Assembly: GCA_035570275.1 (NCBI GenBank)
Contig: DATMNI010000116.1
Location: forward strand, 1-9,858
Length of the DNA: 9,858 nt
Direction: 5' to 3'
DNA from: DATMNI01 sp035570275
GTDB taxonomy: Bacteria; Acidobacteriota; Terriglobia; Bryobacterales; Bryobacteraceae
Shown piece by piece: positions 6,654 to 9,858 of this stretch (its first letter is position 1; the number at the start of each line of letters is the position of its first letter). Both the position numbers and the translations under genes were made by a program. A model generated the notes under the pieces. It ran no database searches and was not told the origin of the DNA. It worked only from the letters and a program-made list of their open reading frames with translations.

Positions 6654-7710
6654 CAACTCCCGAGGTCAGGCTCAATTCGCGGCTGAGCCGGTTCGCAGTC
6701 CAGCGCACTTGAAGGCCGCCATCGGGAGCGAGCGTAAGGATCACCTGCCCTTTTGCACCTCCCTGGCCGGTCCAGTGAAGTTGGGCCGCATTGCCCGCTA
6801 CGGGTCCTTCGAACTGAAACTCGACGTTTGGCGATATGGCGAGGTCCGTGACTTTGTAGCGCCCGCGATAGTGGCCCCGGATGACTCCCCCCTGTTCGGC
6901 TGCCCGCAGCTCGATGTATTCCGGCGGATACAAATGGTTCGGACCAGAGTCCGGAACGGCGGAGGGAACATAGAGCCAGTTACCTGTAAATGTAAAGCCA
7001 AGGGAAGATGCGGTGTCCGGCGGAGCCTTAGCCTTGGCTTCCACGACAGGCTCGCTGGCTTCGGGCGGCCGAATCGCCACATTTTGGGAGATCGAAGCCG
7101 GCGTGTTTTGCGATCGCAATCGGCCAATTTGGAGCAGCGCGTCCTGGTATTCCGTCTGCGACTCGTTGAGTTGCCGCCGCAGGTTTCGAACCACGTCCGC
7201 TTTCTCGATATCGAAAGCGGCTTCGGTTGAGTGAACCGCCTGGCCGGCAGGGCTCGACCGCTGTGCCGGCGGGTTGGGACTGGATTCCGGCAAAGCCTGG
7301 ATTGCTTCCGCGGGTTTCGACCTTAACGCATCCAGAGGGTTCTCGATCGATGGTTGCGCCAGGTAGTAGAAGGAGGCGATCGCCGCCATAGCCGACAGTG
7401 CGGTCCCGATCCACACCAATAAGGCTGGACGTACGTGAAAGCGTCCGGCTCCCGGCGCCAGCCCGGCGAAGTCCCTCGGCCGGGGCGCGGGCAACGGATG
7501 AAGGCCTGCGTCGTATTCCCCCCGCGCTTCCGGATCCGTCAGAACTGCCACGATCTGATGGAGGCGCTTCATCTGGATCTCGGCCAGGGGACGAAGTTCC
7601 TCATCCGAAAGATGGTCGGGGTGAAGCAGGCGTGCAAGAAGCCGGTAAGCGTGCCGGATTCCTTCCGGCGAGGCCGATGGATCTACTCCCAGTTCTTCGT
7701 AGAGTGTCAT
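6628..7710 (-). CDS. Membrane-tethered J-domain (DnaJ-like) protein
   Basis: A 360-residue protein. Residues 2-68 form a J domain (LYEELGVDPSAS, helix II, HPD at 30-32, ...VLTDPEARGEYDAGL), the module that stimulates DnaK ATPase. There is no Gly/Phe region, zinc finger or DnaJ substrate domain, so it is a type III J-protein. One membrane helix at about 95-117 follows, then a Pro/Ser/Ala-rich linker, a short coiled coil (~168-200), and a beta-rich C-terminal domain from ~235 (FTFTGNWLYVPS, YIELRAAEQGGVIRGHYRGRYKV, VEFQFEGPV, LQVRWTANR) that looks like a small sugar- or lipid-binding barrel but is unassigned. The J domain would be cytoplasmic and the rest extracytoplasmic. GGTGGA at 7719-7724 is 8 bases before the ATG. 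It starts 22 bases after the stop of the glmS relic, suggesting a former operon. The J domain is certain; the role is unknown. Confidence 0.88.
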   Translation of the reverse strand: MTLYEELGVDPSASPEGIRHAYRLLARLLHPDHLSDEELRPLAEIQMKRLHQIVAVLTDPEARGEYDAGLHPLPAPRPRDFAGLAPGAGRFHVRPALLVWIGTALSAMAAIASFYYLAQPSIENPLDALRSKPAEAIQALPESSPNPPAQRSSPAGQAVHSTEAAFDIEKADVVRNLRRQLNESQTEYQDALLQIGRLRSQNTPASISQNVAIRPPEASEPVVEAKAKAPPDTASSLGFTFTGNWLYVPSAVPDSGPNHLYPPEYIELRAAEQGGVIRGHYRGRYKVTDLAISPNVEFQFEGPVAGNAAQLHWTGQGGAKGQVILTLAPDGGLQVRWTANRLSRELSLTSGVATLVRLRQ

Positions 7711-7732
7711 TTGCTCAGTCCACCGGCCACAG

Positions 7733-7961
7733 CTACTCCACCGTCACGCTCTTGGCGGGATTTCGGGCCTGATCGACTTCGCTGCCGCGGCGAACGGCGA
7801 TGTGACAAGCCGGCAATTGCTGCCGTACGACCTCCGGGATCGGCGGCAGCAGCTCCGAAGACGGGGTTTCAATGACGTAAATCGGCGTCTTTGAACTTGG
7901 TGGCATCCTGGCTTGCGATAGCCACGACGATGCCGGCCATGAAGGCGCGTGCTCCGGCCGT
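7733..7961 (-). pseudogene. glmS: glmS 3'-end relic (glucosamine-6-P synthase)
   Basis: The final codons read HIAVRRGSEVDQARNPAKSVTVE-stop, matching the characteristic GlmS C-terminus (HIAVRRG.DVDQPRNLAKSVTVE). Upstream, YVIETPSSELLPPIPEVV and, after one extra base at 7879-7881, GIVVAIASQDATKFKDAD match the end of the second SIS domain. About 75 codons survive of a ~610-residue enzyme, which makes glucosamine-6-phosphate from fructose-6-phosphate and glutamine. A TGA at 7962-7964 closes the frame upstream. The catalytic N-terminal glutaminase is absent, and changes such as PRNL to ARNP show relaxed selection. This cannot be the cell's working copy. The identity is strong from the last 20 residues. 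Confidence 0.8.
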
Positions 7962-8559
7962 TCATGAATGACAAGGCGATGGCTCAGTGCGGTGAGGGAT
8001 CATCACCCGCCTCAGCGCCTCAAGAATCGGGGCTTCAAATACAACGCGGATCAAGATCGCGACTGCAACCGACACGAAGGCCATGAGGAGGAAGGCCGGA
8101 ATAGCCGGATGCACCAGCTTCCCGATCAGAGCACAGACGGGATAATGGATGGACGAGGTACAGGGCATAAGAAGCCTCACCTAAAACGACTAATGGACGG
8201 GCGACCTTGATACCACTCGCGCGCTCGGTTGCCGCCAGCCCAAATATCACCAAACTGACGCGGTGATATAAAGCGCGATCAGAAGCTTCATCGGCTGCTT
8301 GAAACGGGTTTCCACCACTCCCGTCGACAGAAAGAGGCCGACGCCAAACGTCGCGATCAGCCTTGGGAAATCGAGGGCAGGTTTCTCTACTCAATAAGCA
8401 TAAAAACTCCGAATTTTGGCAATCGTGGAACACAGAGACCCAGGAGGGTTTGCAGGCGGCTGCCGTTTCTAGTGTCCTGTCCAGCCTAAAAGTTGCCAAT
8501 GAGCGCAAGAGCGCGACCAGGATTCGTCCGCGCGCGATTCCTTTCGGGTTGTTCATCAT
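7962..8559 (-). pseudogene. Acyltransferase-3 family gene, deleted and frameshifted
   Basis: The frame opens at ATG 8559, overlapping the stop of the preceding gene as ATGA. It starts MMNNPKGIARGRILVALLRS; the LLRSLA part faintly echoes the LDGLRGLA motif that opens acyltransferase-3 (OafA/YrhL-like) proteins. The middle is lost. From 8390 a different frame gives DFPRLIATFGVGLFLSTGV and MKLLIALYITAS. At about 8250-8262 it shifts to SLVIFGLAATERASG and LGEASYALYLVHP, and at about 8145 it shifts again to ALIGKLVHPAIPAFLLMAFV and ILIRVVFEAPILEALRRV, ending at TGA 7962-7964. Such enzymes are membrane proteins of ~350-400 residues that acylate surface sugars; only ~200 codons remain, and the N-terminal active-site histidine region is not recognisable. 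The C-terminal assignment is good; the N-terminal one is tentative. Confidence 0.7.
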
Positions 8560-9858
8560 TGCAGAGGCTTGCCCCGGGTGATTAGTGCGACCTTGGCGGG
8601 GCCACAGCCGGGGCAGTGGAAACCGATTTGGTTGAGCCCTTTGCGAAGAGTTGGAGCCGTGCCAACGGGTGGTACCGTCTTCTGGGCGAATCCGTTTGAG
8701 TCAAACACGCGGGCTGTGCCATCGGCCGCATATTCTAGATACCAACCGTTTTCAAGCCTGGACGGAAAAGTTACCGACTCGCCATTTACGGTCAACCTGG
8801 CGTTCTCAACCTGGAGAGGCGCTTCTTGGAGCGCTTCGACGCGGCTAAACTGCGCCTGCACCGCAACTCCCGCCGGAATCCCAGTCAAGAACACGTACAC
8901 TCGGGTAATGGTCATGAAGTCGATGTTGCGGATCGCCCAGTAGTTGCTGAAAGGGAACTTGAAATCGTAAACCTCACCTTTTGCCGCCTCGCGCATCTCC
9001 ACGTAGCGGCGCCCCCTAAAATCAAGGTGCACATAATAATCCCGCACGGACCAGCGGCCCGCGTCTTCCACAACGAAGTGGAGATAGGCGCCAGATCCGT
9101 CACCTTCGACCCATGTGCCGAGCGCGCGATGTTCTCGCAGATCTTGGAGGCCGTCGAGGACGATTTCCGCGCATCCCCACCCCGACGGATTCGAACTTTT
9201 GTTGGCCGCGGAGACTTGGAATCCGCCGGCCTCGGATTTCAGCTCGAAGGAAAGGCCCTCCGTCTGCCGAACGGGGCTGCCCAGAGGACCGTTTCCGGAG
9301 GTATTCCGGTGTAATTCGTGTCCAGGTTCCAGCAAGGGAACATTTCTGCTATCGCCGAAGCCAGTCAATGACGGCAAAGCGTCGATGGTCACGCGCAGCG
9401 GCTGATCCGAGTATGGATTTTCGACGGTCCAACGATCATCGCCGTCCACATACTTCTCAGCCGAGTACGTGACCGGCAGGATCTGCCATTGGCCTTTGCC
9501 GCCCTTTGCGAGTTCAAATTCCGCGCCCGGCGTTTTGAGCTGGTCGCGAATCCGTTGCGGGAAATAGGCCTTTCGCTTTAGTTCTTCCCAGGTTTTGATC
9601 CGGGAGAAGATCTCGCTTGTCCGCCCGTTCTGGTCCAGGGCTGCCTTATCGGTTTCGAGGGACATCGCGGCGCGGTAAGCGAGCGCCTTAGACCAGGCGT
9701 ACTCCATCTCCCGCGGCCTGGTGGCCTGAACGTCCAACCCACTGGTGAAGAATCCGAACCAGCCAAATTCGAAGGGCTGCAAGTCAGCGAAGGAGACCCT
9801 AGCGCCAGCGACGCTGACCCGATCGAAGTGCTGGATCATGCCGGTATGAACAGTATCC
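8556..9858 (-). CDS. C-terminal part of a large, possibly glycan-active protein (partial)
   Basis: The frame is open to the window's right edge, so the 5' end is missing; an internal ATG at 9839 is probably not the start. About 433 residues are visible. The first ~110 (QPFEFGWFGFFTSGLDV, PREMEYAWSKALAYRAAMSL, then an Arg/Lys-rich helix) look like the end of a TIM-barrel glycoside-hydrolase-like domain. After ~180 the sequence is beta-rich (GLSFELKSEAGG, LREHRALGTWVEGDGSGAYL, DYYVHLDFRGRRYVEM), a pattern that recalls galactose-binding-like modules. A last small beta domain contains LNQIGFHCPGCGPAKVAL with a CPGC pair. I cannot name the family. The gene is the upstream member of an ATGA-coupled pair with the broken acyltransferase, which fits a surface-polysaccharide operon. 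Confidence 0.7.
   Translation of the reverse strand, partial: DTVHTGMIQHFDRVSVAGARVSFADLQPFEFGWFGFFTSGLDVQATRPREMEYAWSKALAYRAAMSLETDKAALDQNGRTSEIFSRIKTWEELKRKAYFPQRIRDQLKTPGAEFELAKGGKGQWQILPVTYSAEKYVDGDDRWTVENPYSDQPLRVTIDALPSLTGFGDSRNVPLLEPGHELHRNTSGNGPLGSPVRQTEGLSFELKSEAGGFQVSAANKSSNPSGWGCAEIVLDGLQDLREHRALGTWVEGDGSGAYLHFVVEDAGRWSVRDYYVHLDFRGRRYVEMREAAKGEVYDFKFPFSNYWAIRNIDFMTITRVYVFLTGIPAGVAVQAQFSRVEALQEAPLQVENARLTVNGESVTFPSRLENGWYLEYAADGTARVFDSNGFAQKTVPPVGTAPTLRKGLNQIGFHCPGCGPAKVALITRGKPLQ

Noticed and set aside
6669..6689. GGCTCA/TGAGCC inverted repeat just past the ligase stop, as a terminator
   Set aside because: Only 6 bp, a 9-base loop and no T-run, and it lies inside the J-domain coding sequence.

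Overview
The window looks like chromosomal DNA from a GC-rich Gram-negative soil bacterium. The gene styles point to Acidobacteriota (Solibacter/Bryobacter-like): PAS/GIAHDFN histidine kinases, ISL3 and RHS debris, a TPR plus carbohydrate-binding-like protein paired with an O-antigen ligase, and a large glycoside-hydrolase-like protein. This is inference from gene style; there is no rRNA or marker gene to settle it. No tRNA, rRNA or CRISPR array was seen.

Layout. (1) 76-2744, plus strand: a two-component pair, namely a stand-alone receiver protein and a membrane histidine kinase with a PAS domain. The kinase H-box is altered exactly at the residue needed for phosphatase activity. The 3' end of the kinase gene runs through two tandem stem-loops that give the protein an odd low-complexity tail. 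(2) 2741-4200: about 1.4 kb without an intact gene. It holds minus-strand debris: an unassigned open frame, a frameshifted RHS/YD-repeat fragment, and the first ~40 codons of an ISL3-type transposase joined directly to the RHS fragment. Non-coding sequence with small inverted and tandem repeats follows. (3) 4201-6653, plus strand: a translationally coupled pair, a membrane-anchored TPR protein with a beta-sandwich C-terminus and an O-antigen ligase/polymerase of the Wzy_C type. (4) 6628-9858, minus strand, read right to left: the end of a large protein with a probable carbohydrate-binding C-terminus (5' end outside the window), an acyltransferase-3 gene broken by deletion and frameshifts, a ~75-codon frameshifted glmS 3' relic, and an intact membrane-tethered J-domain protein. 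The J-domain gene overlaps the ligase tail to tail by 26 bp.

How it fits together. The common theme is cell-surface polysaccharide: the ligase and its partner make or attach glycan, the acyltransferase would have decorated it, GlmS feeds amino-sugar precursor synthesis, and the large protein may bind or process sugars. Two of these genes are dead, and an IS/RHS graveyard lies on the other side, so this is an envelope locus undergoing decay and rearrangement. I did not find a convincing wholly new system. The leads most worth following are the predicted phosphatase-deficient kinase, the tandem stem-loops captured in its tail, the glmS 3' relic (a possible old Tn7-type target copy), and the coupled TPR/ligase pair.
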